Assembly: GCA_950106755.1 (NCBI GenBank)
Contig: OX467083.1
Location: 39,446,555-39,510,554, forward strand
Direction of reading: 5' to 3'
Length of the DNA: 64,000 bases
DNA from: Climacium dendroides
Lineage: Eukaryota > Streptophyta > Bryopsida > Hypnales > Climaciaceae
Made by a program: the position numbers and the translations under genes
In this document: positions 34,576 to 45,247 of the stretch, in pieces
Numbering within the stretch: the first letter of the stretch is position 1
How the letters are laid out: every line of letters starts with the position of its first letter
The notes under the pieces: model-generated
Databases searched by the model: none
Told to the model about the DNA's origin: nothing
The model's input: only the letters and a program-made list of their open reading frames with translations

Positions 34576-35504
34576 ATTTGGAAACATAAATCAGAGTATA
34601 AGTTTATCTTTCAGCATAGATAGGGGAAGTCCTCTTGTTTTGGTGTATTGGATCAAATGCAAGAAGTAGGAATGTTTGTAATGAATCAATGATTCTATAT
34701 TATACATTTTTTTTTCGGCGTTTTTTAGATATCTTTTTTAATGAACGATTTTAAAATTAAGTTTATGATATCAGAGTTTAGCTTTTAGAGGGCCATTTTG
34801 TCTTTGATTCTGTATATTTGATATGGACTTAGTAAATTAGTGAATGTTTGTATGTTTGAATTGAGTACATGCAGGTTGAATATTCAAGAAATACTAAATT
34901 GTAAAATTGTTAGGTGCACTTACATATAGGGAAGCTTGGAATCAAATTACAATAATCCCAAAGGTGAAATTATTCTATATGGAATTCTAAAATTCATTGC
35001 ATTTAAATTTGATCCATATAAATTATTTAAGTTGTGAGGGGATGCCTTGATCATTGTAATACAAACATTGGCCACGACTTTCTTATTATGGGTGCAAATG
35101 AAATGACCCAATTTTTTATGTGAACATCAAAAATATTCCAGGTCTTAAATTAAGATGTTTTGAATATGCCCTTTTGTAATTTTGGTCTATGTTTTTCCCT
35201 TTATTTATGTGCAACTAAATAAAATTCCATTTTATTCGAGCCTAAACCCTAAACCCTTCATCTGCATTTGAATGTCATTATTGGTATTTATTTGTACATC
35301 CATAGGAACAAACGTGAACATTTAATTGGCACTCCAAAACTTCCCGCCACCATAGACAATGTAGTAGTTCAAACATGGACACCTGTCCTGACAAGTCCCA
35401 GGGTGGAAAACAAGATAATTGAGAAATTCCCCGAACAAGGATTCGCAATTAATTCCATGCTTCCAGTACTTTGGGCGACAGCTTGTTTCGACGGTCTTTT
35501 CGTC

Positions 35505-35822
35505 CCCTGGACGCCCTGGACGCCCTGGACACCCGTGGATGGGGGACGGAGTCCGTCCTCTTGACGGCATGACCGTCGATCTGGACGACGCGACCGTCCA
35601 CTCGACGGCATGTCCGTCCTGTCGACGGCCTGACCGTCGATGTGGACGGCATGACCATCCTCTCGACGGCCTGTCCGTCGATCTGGACGACGCGACCGTC
35701 CACTCGACGGCATGTCCGTCCTGTCGACGGCCTGACCGTCGATGTGGACGGCATGACCGTCCTCTCGACGGCATGTCCGTCCTGTGGACGGCATGCCTGT
35801 CCAGCTCGACGGTCATGCCGTC
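35505..35822. repeat. CCGTC/GACGG array upstream of the kinase-like gene
   Basis: About 320 bp of dyad-rich repeats (GACGGCATGTCCGTCC, GACGGCCTGACCGTCGAT) following three copies of CTGGACGCC. A unit of about 115 bp is present twice. ORFs on both strands translate the repeat and are dismissed. Confidence 0.85.
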
Positions 35823-35835
35823 GAGAGGAAATGGG

Positions 35836-35843
35836 TATATAGA
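35836..35843 (+). promoter_or_regulatory. Candidate TATA box of the kinase-like gene
   Basis: TATATAGA, 14 bp after the end of the GACGG array and 187 bp upstream of ATG 36030. Confidence 0.5.
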
Positions 35844-36029
35844 AGGGGGTTGGATTCATTTCTGCCACAGTCTCTCTTGCTCTGACGGTGCTCGCTTGTC
35901 TTAGATTGGTTGCAGTCCTTGCTTGGGAGCGCGGGTGCTTGTGAGAGGCTGGTTTGAGGAATAAGGGGGCGGTTTTTCACTTTGTGGAATCCGAATTCCT
36001 AATTCCTCTAGATTATCACTACTATCACA

Positions 36030-37673
36030 ATGGCTGGTCGCGATTTCTCGAAGAGGAAGGTTGATGCGTGGTTTTCAGGAGTTGGAGATGGAACGAGTTT
36101 GGACCCGTCTGCGGAATCAGAAAGCCAGATTTTAGAGGCTGTAGCTGCAGAAGGAGCCATAGCAATTGTGGGTGCGGGAGAGTCTTCGAAGTCGAAGAAA
36201 AAACAACGGAAAAGGCACAAGGCCACAAATCCAGAGAAGTGGCCAAGCAAGGTTGCAACGCGCAAATTGCATGAAGTGGCGTTGGTTTTTTTTGAGCAAT
36301 ATTCGATTCCGCAGTTGAATACAACATATGTGTCGTGCGGATTACAGGGGGTGGATGCCATCAAACAAAAGTTCCACCACATGTTTTGGACAACAATGAG
36401 CGAGGATGAGTGGTTGGAAGACCGCACAAAGGAATCCTTCAATCATTGGCTGGAGTCACAAGTGCAAACGTGCATCTTCAACCTTGCCCAAGTTGCGGAA
36501 AAAATCAAAGGCTTTCAAAAGAGTGTAGTTCCCAAACAACAAGCATTGAATTTGTTGCACAAGAAGGTGTATTGGTGGCATGAAGCAATGCGGGGACTAT
36601 CTTCAAACAACATCCGTTCTGCTCCGTGGTTTCAGCGAAGTCAAAACTTGGCCTTTGGTCAACAAGCTGCGGGTGGAGTGGTTTTTCTTGAGAGAGGAGT
36701 TGTGGTGGTTCCGTTGTCTAGCCATAACAAACAAGGGGGGCACGGGAGGGTGCGCAAGGTTTGTCTTCAGAATTCGAACCATATTCCCGAGAATATGGAA
36801 TTAGCTGGAAAGTCGGCCGTGCGCGTTGATGACTTGAAGAAGTCAAGGGAGAAGTTGTCCATTGAGGCATTGGTTTGTCCATGCGATCATCCAGGGGTCA
36901 TCAAATTCTTTGCCATAAATGACATGACCATGGAGTGTTATTCTCAATGGTGGAATGGAGGTACTCTGGGCGCCATGTTTACCCTTGATGAGAAGACCCG
37001 AGATCCAGACGAAATTGGGGAGGTGGCTTACCATGCAACTCCACAAACAATGCAAGCTATGAAACGACTTATGGCATACAGATGGAAGCGCACCGAACTT
37101 GCGTGGGCGTTGCTCTACATTGTGGATGCAGTGCAACAATGTTCAGTACTGCACAACGACATCACACCGGAGAACATCATGCTTCACTTTCCGAATGACG
37201 ATGGAAGAACCGTGTGGATTGGTCTATGTGATTGGGGAATGGGTAGCCGCATCAATGAAGAAACCCCTTCTCTTTACCAATTCAGTTGTGCAAATAAGTT
37301 GCAGGCAACTCGCAAGCAACGTTGGTGGGTGGCTCCGGAGTTGATGTACATGGTTGGAGAGACAGAAACTTCAACATCTCCTAGTCGCATGGGTAAGCCA
37401 CCATCTGTTAGTATACACACGGATGGATACTCCATAGGGAGATTGGCTATGAAGGTATGGAAAAAGGATCGCGAAAATACAGAGATGATTTCTGACCATA
37501 CGGCATTTGGTACATTTCAAGTGACACTGGGTGAATTGTGCAAGGTGGAGCCACTACAACGACGCTCAGTGACATTTGCCGTGCAACGTCTAAGTGGTGC
37601 TCCAACGTTTTGGACACCACCCGTGGATTGCTACCACGAGGCCCGGAAAGAACAAGACCTTCAAGATGACTAA
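36030..37673 (+). CDS. Intronless protein-kinase-like protein
   Basis: 547 codons from ATG 36030 to TAA 37671-37673. The N-terminal about 200 residues include a basic KSKKKQRKRHK stretch (possible nuclear localisation) and no domain I know. The C-terminal half carries kinase landmarks: a glycine-loop-like GGHGRVRKVC, HNDITPENI (H375, catalytic-type D377, N382) in place of HRD...N, DWG at 401-403 in place of DFG, and RWWVAPE with APE at 435-437. The lysine of subdomain II is not obvious, so activity is uncertain. The frame is unbroken, suggesting the gene is young or under constraint. A TATA box and GACGG array lie just upstream. It could be a host gene of a plant kinase-like family or TE cargo; substrates are unknown. 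Confidence 0.75.
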   Translation: MAGRDFSKRKVDAWFSGVGDGTSLDPSAESESQILEAVAAEGAIAIVGAGESSKSKKKQRKRHKATNPEKWPSKVATRKLHEVALVFFEQYSIPQLNTTYVSCGLQGVDAIKQKFHHMFWTTMSEDEWLEDRTKESFNHWLESQVQTCIFNLAQVAEKIKGFQKSVVPKQQALNLLHKKVYWWHEAMRGLSSNNIRSAPWFQRSQNLAFGQQAAGGVVFLERGVVVVPLSSHNKQGGHGRVRKVCLQNSNHIPENMELAGKSAVRVDDLKKSREKLSIEALVCPCDHPGVIKFFAINDMTMECYSQWWNGGTLGAMFTLDEKTRDPDEIGEVAYHATPQTMQAMKRLMAYRWKRTELAWALLYIVDAVQQCSVLHNDITPENIMLHFPNDDGRTVWIGLCDWGMGSRINEETPSLYQFSCANKLQATRKQRWWVAPELMYMVGETETSTSPSRMGKPPSVSIHTDGYSIGRLAMKVWKKDRENTEMISDHTAFGTFQVTLGELCKVEPLQRRSVTFAVQRLSGAPTFWTPPVDCYHEARKEQDLQDD

Positions 37674-38251
37674 GCGTACAATGAGGATTAGATGATAGTA
37701 TATTACCATAGATTTGCAAAATTAATATTTTCTTAGCAAATGTGGTTATTATAGTATCGGCTTGAGGACATCCATAGCAATGTAGCACACTTTGTGCCTT
37801 CAATCCATTTTGTACTCGTTTTTATATATATAAATGTATTTTATCTAAACATTGAGTGTATCTTTTTTTTATCACACCTCAAGCAAGTAAACAACTACAA
37901 CAAACACCTTGAAGTCAAATTTGACTATCAACCCAAATTTATCTTTTAATTCAAAATCAGTAGAATATTTTAATATTTTTGGCTAGTATAAGAATCCATT
38001 TTCTAGTTATGCCTTTTTTAATTTAATGAAAAAATCTATTTATTTTGATTTTAGAAAAGCTAAACATGGAAATCAAATCATATTCGTTACAATATGTATC
38101 AAAATAAATTGAAACCCTTACCATAAATGAAGAATAAAATGAAAGGAACAAAAGTACTTCATATTAATGCCGATTTCAATATGTAAGGTATTGAGCCTCA
38201 AAATCCATTGCATTTGAAAACATGAAGATTCTATTGTCTTTTGAAAAACAT
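37674..38251. other. AT-rich spacer between kinase-like and hAT genes
   Basis: Presumed 3' flanks of the two convergent genes. TAG and TAA are frequent and no coding composition continues past the kinase TAA, which argues that TAA 37671 is a true terminator. Confidence 0.5.
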
Positions 38252-41200
38252 TCAACGTCTTCCATGCCTAAGAACGCGCCTAGAAGTATTGGCCGTTGCT
38301 TCTGCTACAATTGGTTTATTACCACCACTTTCTACTCGTGGACCTTGTCGAGGCACTGTCCCTAGATAATCACTATCTCCTGGAACCTCACCATCTTCGC
38401 CTATACTAGCACCGATGGACTCGCCATTATCACTAGATGTTGCACTACCACTTTCGCTAGAGGCATTCGAATTTCGAATTCGTTGTGGTCGAATTATAGA
38501 AGACAATGTTCGAAGAGGCCGTTGGCCCGTTGCGTCCATAATGCCATCTATACTAGGCCCTCCTATGTGAACTTCTCTTGAAAATGGTTGGGATGCCGCT
38601 TCTTCTCTCGTTAGTCTTCTACGTGTTCTAGGACTCACACGTTGACTAGTAGTACCTTCATGTCGTGGATGCTTCCCTCGATTATTGGCGTGTGTAGATG
38701 GGTGCAATGAAGTCGGGTTTGTAGTCGTATGCTGGGACACCATACTAGCCAATCGTGTACCTATCGTTGAAGTGGGTCCATGTAGACGAACTCCGGAATT
38801 AGATGGCCTAGCTGAACTTTGGATTTGTAGATTCTCTAGTATTGGTGTTTGACGTTGTAGTGCAACATCCCCTTGACTTGGAGGGGGCATATCTAATTCT
38901 CCACCATGAGGGGGCCCTTCTCCGTGGGTGGTCCTCGTAGGCAATGATTGTGGTACTACTACGTCTTGTTCACGTCCTCTTTCCATGTCAACACTATCTC
39001 TTTCCATTGGGGCATCAACTTGTACATCGATAGGATCTAGATTTAGTGGTCTCGGTGCCACAATGTCTTCATTCGTATTTCCCCCGCTTGGCCCAACATT
39101 CCACCCTTGTGGCATTTGTGGTGGACTTCCATCATATCCCTCGTGGTCATTGTCGTTATTATCCCCCTCTTCAAAGTCAAATACAGATGCATCAATTAGA
39201 GGACGCACTCCTCTCGCCCCCTGAAATCCATGGAATGGTGGGTCATTGCCATCATTGGAACTATCATCTGAATCATCATCATTGGGGTTAGAGCGAACCG
39301 AACCACGGTCTAGACCATCCGATTCATCGGTCATGGAATCTTCTGACATCATGTTCTCGGTGTACTACCTTGTCGGATTTGCTGCAACCCTTTCTCTAAG
39401 AGTTTTGGAATTGGTGTAAATGTAAACCAATTCCTGAGCACGCTCTGATGTCAGTCTATTGCGTGATTTGTTGTGGACAAACGAATACATGCTCCAATTG
39501 CGTTCACACGACGATGCAGAGCACACTTGGGCGAGGATCTTTTTTGCAATTGGTGCAAATGTACGAGCACCAGTTCCAAGAAGGTCCCACCATTCGTGAG
39601 GCTGCAAATTTAAAGTGTTTACATCGGGAAGTCCACCAAAAATGCCCCGACGATCTCGAAATGCTTAGTACTCAGACAAAGCTGAAGCAAATGCTTGATC
39701 TGGAACAGCCAATTTGAGCAATACTCTCAATATGCCTTCTCTTGCCTCGTCATCATCCATTAGCAAAACTTCGTCAAGTAAAAAAGGATTCAATAGAGCC
39801 CCAGCATAATGCAAATCTGTCCTTAGCATGCCCCAACGCTTGTAGAAATCATCGATGGCAGGAATTGCATACCGTGGTTCCAAAGAAAATGGTGGATCCC
39901 GTAAAGATAAAACATGCTTTTCCACCTTTTTCATCACAAGCCATGCCTTGTCTAAGCATGGGTGCTTGCCATCAAACTCTCTAAGAGCAACCAATACGGG
40001 CTCCACTATGTGCACAAAGTTTAAACATCTCCTCCAAAATTCATCCGTTCGTACATACCGTCGCACATCGTTGGCTTTTATTTTCTTTTCCTCTGATGTT
40101 AATCTCTCTGTGTACTCATTCCATTGCGGATCATGGACTGTTGATTCTATCGCTACCCTCACATGTACCAAACGCTCAATCATAAGGAACATGGTTGCAA
40201 AGCGTGTTTCAACGGGATTCTTCAAAATGAGATTAGGAGAATGTCGTCGAAAAATTGCAAGTGGCATGTGATGTGTGCGAATGTATTTCACAATTGACTT
40301 GGCTTTCTTGACCATACTTTTTATCCAATCTTGTTTGCCCCAATCTTCAAGTAGAAGGTCAAGTGCATGTGCTGAACACCCTTGAAAATATAAGTGTGGA
40401 AATCGACGAAGTAACAAAGCACTAGCAGCCAACATGTTCCCTGCATTGTCTGTACAAACTTGTACCACATTTTGCGCCCCTACCCTGTCAATATAATCAC
40501 CCATGCAATTAGCCACATAAGTAGCATCTTTGCGTTCGCCTGTTGTGTCTATGGATCCAAGAAATACCTCTCCACTTGTACATGCCAACATGACATTCAT
40601 CAATGGTCGATGGTTGACATTGTCCCATCTATCAGAGCATATTGTAACGCCGTACTTGTGGATTGGTGCCTTTGTCTTCTTCGCTACCATTGCTGCCACT
40701 TCGTCTTTTGTAGATTTCATGAGGTTTGTACGAAGTGCATGGTACGCTGGAGGTTTGTAGCCAACTCTCGATTTTGATGTTGATTTCACGGCATCCAAAA
40801 AAGCCAGATGCCTCGCTACATTGAAAGGTATATTGGCTTCATAGAAGAACTTAGCCCACTTTTTGTCTAGTACTTGCTTGTTTGATGTATTCATTCCTTC
40901 TTGCACAGACAATTGCCTCATTGATTGACTGTGGGCCAAACTCGGGTTGGGTGCGTCTGATGATCGTACTTGAGAGCTTTGTCCCCTAGTGTTTTCTCCT
41001 CCATCGTTTCTTGAGATTGAGGCATCAGGTTCTTGTTCACCACGTACAACACTCGGAAGTACCATTGATGGAGATGTCACTTCCACATCCTGTCCACTCC
41101 TGTCCGAAGTGCTTGCAGGTATATCCCCTCCGCAATTAAAAAACATTAGCTTCACAGCTGCACTAACTTTAGTACAGGCTCTCACTCCAGGGAGCTTGTC

Positions 41201-41335
41201 TATTTGTCGGTACCCCAAATGGAAAAGCAATCGATCTTTTCGATAGCTTAGCAAAGCTTCGCAAAACTTACAAGCAACTTTTCCATCCACTCGTAGTGTG
41301 TACCAAGGTTCCCAATGTGATCTTCCTCCACCCAT
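38252..41335 (-). CDS. hAT-family transposase (BED, DUF659, hAT dimerisation) with two in-frame TAR codons
   Basis: ATG 41333-41335 opens a BED-type zinc finger (residues about 7-50, CKFC ... HLGYRQ), then DUF659 (VARHLAFLDAVKSTSKSRVG, GVTICSDRWDNVNHRPLMNV). The hAT core follows (VQVCTDNAGNM, LYFQGCSAHALDLLLED, NPVETRFATMFLMIERLV). TAA 39665-39667 interrupts, and the same frame resumes with the C-terminal dimerisation domain (SASSCERNWSMYSFVHNKSR, RLTSERAQELVYIYTN). TAG 39365-39367 interrupts again, followed by a 366-codon acidic/Ser-Thr-rich tail ending in TGA 38252-38254. No introns or frameshifts are needed. No 8-bp target duplication or terminal repeats were found, so element borders are not called. 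If TAR is a true stop, the protein lacks the dimerisation domain. Confidence 0.85.
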
Positions 41336-41550
41336 TGCTCTTATCTATTCTTTCCTACTTGCCCCTGCACAAGAAAGAAGATTAGTATTCTGTATGAAAT
41401 GCGATGTAGAAGCAATACTTGTTGCTCTCACAACAAGTGCCACCACAACACATTCTTCTTGGATTTTGCTTTACCGCAATGGTTGTACTCCAACCAAGTC
41501 ATGAAAGCCAAAATCAGCAAGGAAAAGTAATCTTGAATAGGCGTAAGTCC

Positions 41551-41558
41551 TTAATATA
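41551..41558 (-). promoter_or_regulatory. Candidate TATA box of the hAT gene
   Basis: TATATTAA on the minus strand, about 216 bp upstream of ATG 41335 and about 80 bp downstream of the GACGG array. Confidence 0.4.
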
Positions 41559-41635
41559 CACCTTTCAGGGCGATCCTAAAACCCTAAAATCCAGCTAGAC
41601 GGACTGACGCAGGCGGCTGATGTGTCGACGGGTGG

Positions 41636-41800
41636 ACCCTAAACCCAACGGAAACGGCCTCCCGTCCTGGGGACGGCTTCTCGTCCTGGACAGCTTCTCG
41701 TCCTGGGGACGGCTTTCCGTCTTGGGGACGGCTTCTCGTCCTGGGGACGGCCTGTCGTTCGGGGGACGGCTTACTGTCCGGGAGGCCGTCCAGGAGTCCG
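41636..41800. repeat. GACGG/CCGTC array upstream of the hAT gene
   Basis: At least seven GGGGACGGCTTCTCGTCCTGG-like units of about 20-22 bp. The core GACGG is shared with the arrays at 14459, 31531 and 35505 but the spacer differs, so these are related in core rather than simple copies. Confidence 0.8.
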
Positions 41801-41809
41801 TCCACAGCT

Positions 41810-42900
41810 GGACAGACTTCATCCATGCTGAAACGGTCACGTCAATATTGGTGACGGATCCTGACGACGTCACAACACGTCAGGACAGACGCGTCATGAC
41901 ATCCGGATGTGAAAAGCCCACGTCTCGTCCGGATAGACAACCCTGGTCATCGCTCGTGATGTTTTGAATTTTGAAGGTAGGTCGTGTAATTGGTAATGGC
42001 ATTGCACTTTGATGTTGGAATTTTGAAGGGAGATCATGTAGTTGGTAAGGTAGGTGCATCGAAATTTGCCACTTCTGCTCTGGAACATATTTACTATTAT
42101 TAGTCTGGTCAAATTCTCATATGCTCTAATTGACAAATGAAATGGGATTCCAACCCCACGAAAAATGCGGTATTTGGATGTTGCATTCGAAACTTATGAA
42201 GTTATGAAGATATATTAAGAGGTGATCTAGAACAGGCACCACCAGTTGATTACTTGTTGAGGTGGTTTATATTTCTATATGAATGTATCGTCTAAGATTT
42301 TAGGGTAGTGCTATGCATGGGATTGGTGGCAATTTGGAGTGTCCCTACCTTACATGAAGGAAATTGCTTTGCAAAGGCTAGCATGCTATGGAGCTGGACA
42401 ATTTAACTCGAGAATCTACCAAATGATCTCAAGGGGTTAGGATTGCAAGGTCGTTCCTGTTGATTTGAGACTATGATGGGTTCTAGAGGCCATTTAGCAT
42501 TTAGCACATCCGTTTGGTGGAAGTGGGCTTGAATGGTTCATTAGAGATTCAAAAACATGCCTACTGTTGCAATGTGTAAGTAGGTCATCTACTTAAAATG
42601 CCTTTGATTGCTCTTGTGAATTTTGAGGAATATCTCAAGCTTTAGGACCCGTCCCATTTCTTTCATGTGGCTTGATTGTTCACAACTGAAGAGAGTAAAT
42701 TAGTATGCAATTGAATCACTTGACTTAGACTCGTTGCCTAGATTAGCAGATGGATGCAAACTAGTGAATGGATGAGGGTTTTTGACAGTTAGCATGTTAT
42801 TGGAGATTGAGAGGACCTCTTATAAAGAATATACAAACTGATTGGATTGTGGATGATCGCCAGTACCAACAAATGGACATGAAGTACAATGGCAGTGTTT
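41810..42900. other. No gene seen
   Basis: Low-coding sequence. 41985-42010 and 42015-42040 share ATTTTGAAGG...GTAGTTGGTAA-like words, a weak local duplication. Nothing else was recognised. Confidence 0.4.
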
Positions 42901-43394
42901 TATTACTATAGAATTATGACTAAGGATGACTGGCGACTGCTTGTAGTCATATTTTTGAAGGTTAAAAAATATGACTACAAATATGACTGCGAGTCATATT
43001 TTAGCCTTATACATTATGGCCGTATAGTACATGGCCATTGGGAACATCAAAATACTTCATAGAGAACGGTAGGGAACATATTTAGAGAACACTTAGTTAA
43101 ATTTTCTAGTCACATTTTTTTTTTAGTCATATTTTGCAATCACATCTCCATGATAGCAAGATTTTTTCTTTTGAGGTAGCCCAAAAACAATTTGGATAGG
43201 GAATATGTTTAGAAAGTATCTAGTCATATTTTTCCTCAGTCATATTTTGTAGTCATATTTTATGAAAGTTACTTTTTTATAGTTGCCACTAATTTAAGGT
43301 TTTGAAACCCTAGCCTCTACTAAATTAGGGTTTTGAAATCCTAGCCACCACTTTTTGTAGCCACTCCTCTTTTTGCCCCTTTTTTTTTTGTTCT

Positions 43395-43745
43395 TTTTTC
43401 TTTGTTTTTGTTGCTTCTTAAGTTTTGTTTCTTATTGCCTTTTAGGTTTTTCTTCTTCTTGCTTCTTCTTACTTCTTCTTACTTCTTAGGTTTTGCTTCT
43501 TCTTCCTACTTAGCTTTTGCTTCTTCTTCTTACTTAGCTTTTGCTTCTTCTTCTTTTTTAAGTTTTGCTTCTTTTTGCCTTTTAACTTTTATTTCTTTTT
43601 CCTTCTTAAGTTTTGCTTCTTCTTACTTCTTAAATTTTGCTTTTTCTTGCCTTTTAACTTTTGTTTCTTCTTCCTTCTTAGGTTTTGCTTCTTCTTGCCT
43701 CCTAGTCATATTTTACAATCATAATGTCACTTAGTTTTTGCTTCT
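43395..43745. repeat. Pyrimidine-rich minisatellite
   Basis: Repeats of TTTTGCTTCTTCTT with TACTTAGC or CTTTTAAC spacers over about 350 bp. The 110-codon plus-strand ORF merely translates the repeat (FASSSYLAFASSS) and is not called as a gene. Confidence 0.85.
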
Positions 43746-44088
43746 TCTTTTTTGCTACTTTTTTCTTTTTAATCCCTCTATCATCATTTTTATTTTATTT
43801 GGTTATTTATAATTTTTTAATATATAATGATTATAACTTTTTTTAATTTTAAACATGTCTACATATTTTGTAGTGCTTTAAATCTTTAAAGTTTGAATTA
43901 TTTTGTTCATTTATTAAAAACTAATCTTCTTGTTTATACATGTAGGCATTGGAAGTTGAAATGAAGTTATTGAAGGCTATTTGTAATACAAAAAAGATAA
44001 CATCTTTACATTTTTGTTGAAATATAGGTTCTACAAGTATGTGAAAATATACATATATAAAGAGCCATTGTGATATATTTTGTGTACA

Positions 44089-44672
44089 GGGAGGACACTC
44101 TCATTACATTCGGGGTACCCACGTGCGGCGAAGTGATTTTTCGACCCCCTATTTACTTTGGAATAAACTATAATTTCATCCTAAAATTTTGAGCTTTGTT
44201 TAACATTTAACAATGACTAAAGATTTCTATTGACAAAAATTTCAATTCCAAATAACATAAGATATGTTGTCTAGAAAAGGTTGAAAAATGAACTAAAATG
44301 GCATGGTTTTTAACTAAAATATTTATAGAGATCACATGATGATGACTATTGCATCAATATTCAACCAAAATAAACTTTCAATAGAAAGCTATTCTATAGA
44401 ATTTTTTTTTTAATTTTTCAAATTTTTTTTCCTTATATAATATAGGGGTGTGAAAGTTATTTTCAGCTTTACAGTGTATCTTTTTTCTTTAAAAATTTAC
44501 AACTAATTACTATTAACATAAAAAAATATCAATAATTCAAAACATAAACTTTTAAAGTAGCACAATCTATTCATAATTTTTTTTTGGAAAAAAAAATTAA
44601 ATTTTAAGATGTATTACATGTATTACATTTTTCGCCGCACGTAGGTTTCTAAAACACGGGGAGTGTCCCCCC
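44089..44672. mobile_element. MITE-like element with about 44-bp imperfect terminal inverted repeats
   Basis: The left arm starts GGGAGGACACTC and ends CACGTGCGGCGAA (44132). The right arm starts TTCGCCGCACGTAGG (44631) and ends GGGAGTGTCCCCCC. The interior is AT-rich and non-coding. I could not settle the target duplication or superfamily. Confidence 0.65.
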
Positions 44673-45247
44673 CGTGATTTTGTGTTAGTAACTAATAAAT
44701 ATTGTTGAAATCACATTTTTTCTTGTATTTGACTTTCTAATGTGATTAATTTTTGCCCATTTAAGAAATCATATATATTCATTTTTAATTAAATGAATTC
44801 TTTTACTTAACTACTAAATTATGTTGATGTATGACTACATATAGTCGTTTTACAAATCATCAAAAAATATGACTAAAAAAAATTGTTTTACACATCATTC
44901 AAAAATATGATTGGGAAAAGTCATATTTCACGTTACTAAAAAATATGACTCACTGTAGTCATATTCCATATCATCAAAAAATATGACTCATTGTAGTCAT
45001 ATTCCATATCATCAAAAAATATGACTTACCACAGTCATATTCCACATAGGATTTTTTTGTTTGCCCGGGTAACTCAAGAAAAAGTTAAGACCCCCCTATG
45101 ATAGTCAAAGTATACGCCATATTAGCATACTATGGTTAAATATGGGTATTTATACATTTCAATCCATATGACTATCAATATGACTGATGTTTGAAGCGAC
45201 TGCTTCTAAACTAAACGCTGCGAGCGTATCTGGATTTATGTGTGCAG

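Larger units (their letters stand above)
42910..45180. repeat. AGTCATAT/ATATGACT-rich repeat region
   Basis: The palindromic core ATATGACT/AGTCATAT recurs in two clusters, about 42930-43260 and 44820-45180, flanking non-coding sequence. Within 44930-45040 it forms about three tandem units of about 38 bp (ATATGACTCATTGTAGTCATATTCC then ATATCATCAAAAA). GACTGCTTGTAGTCATAT near 42930 faces GTTTGAAGCGACTGC near 45190, suggesting a non-autonomous element with subterminal repeats. Borders are uncertain. Confidence 0.5.

Noticed and set aside
35322..35904. ORFs of 140-165 codons on both strands
   Set aside because: Translations of the CCGTC dyad array upstream of the kinase-like gene.
43402..43734. 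110-codon hydrophobic/Ser-rich ORF that could look like a membrane protein
   Set aside because: Pyrimidine-rich tandem repeat translated in frame.
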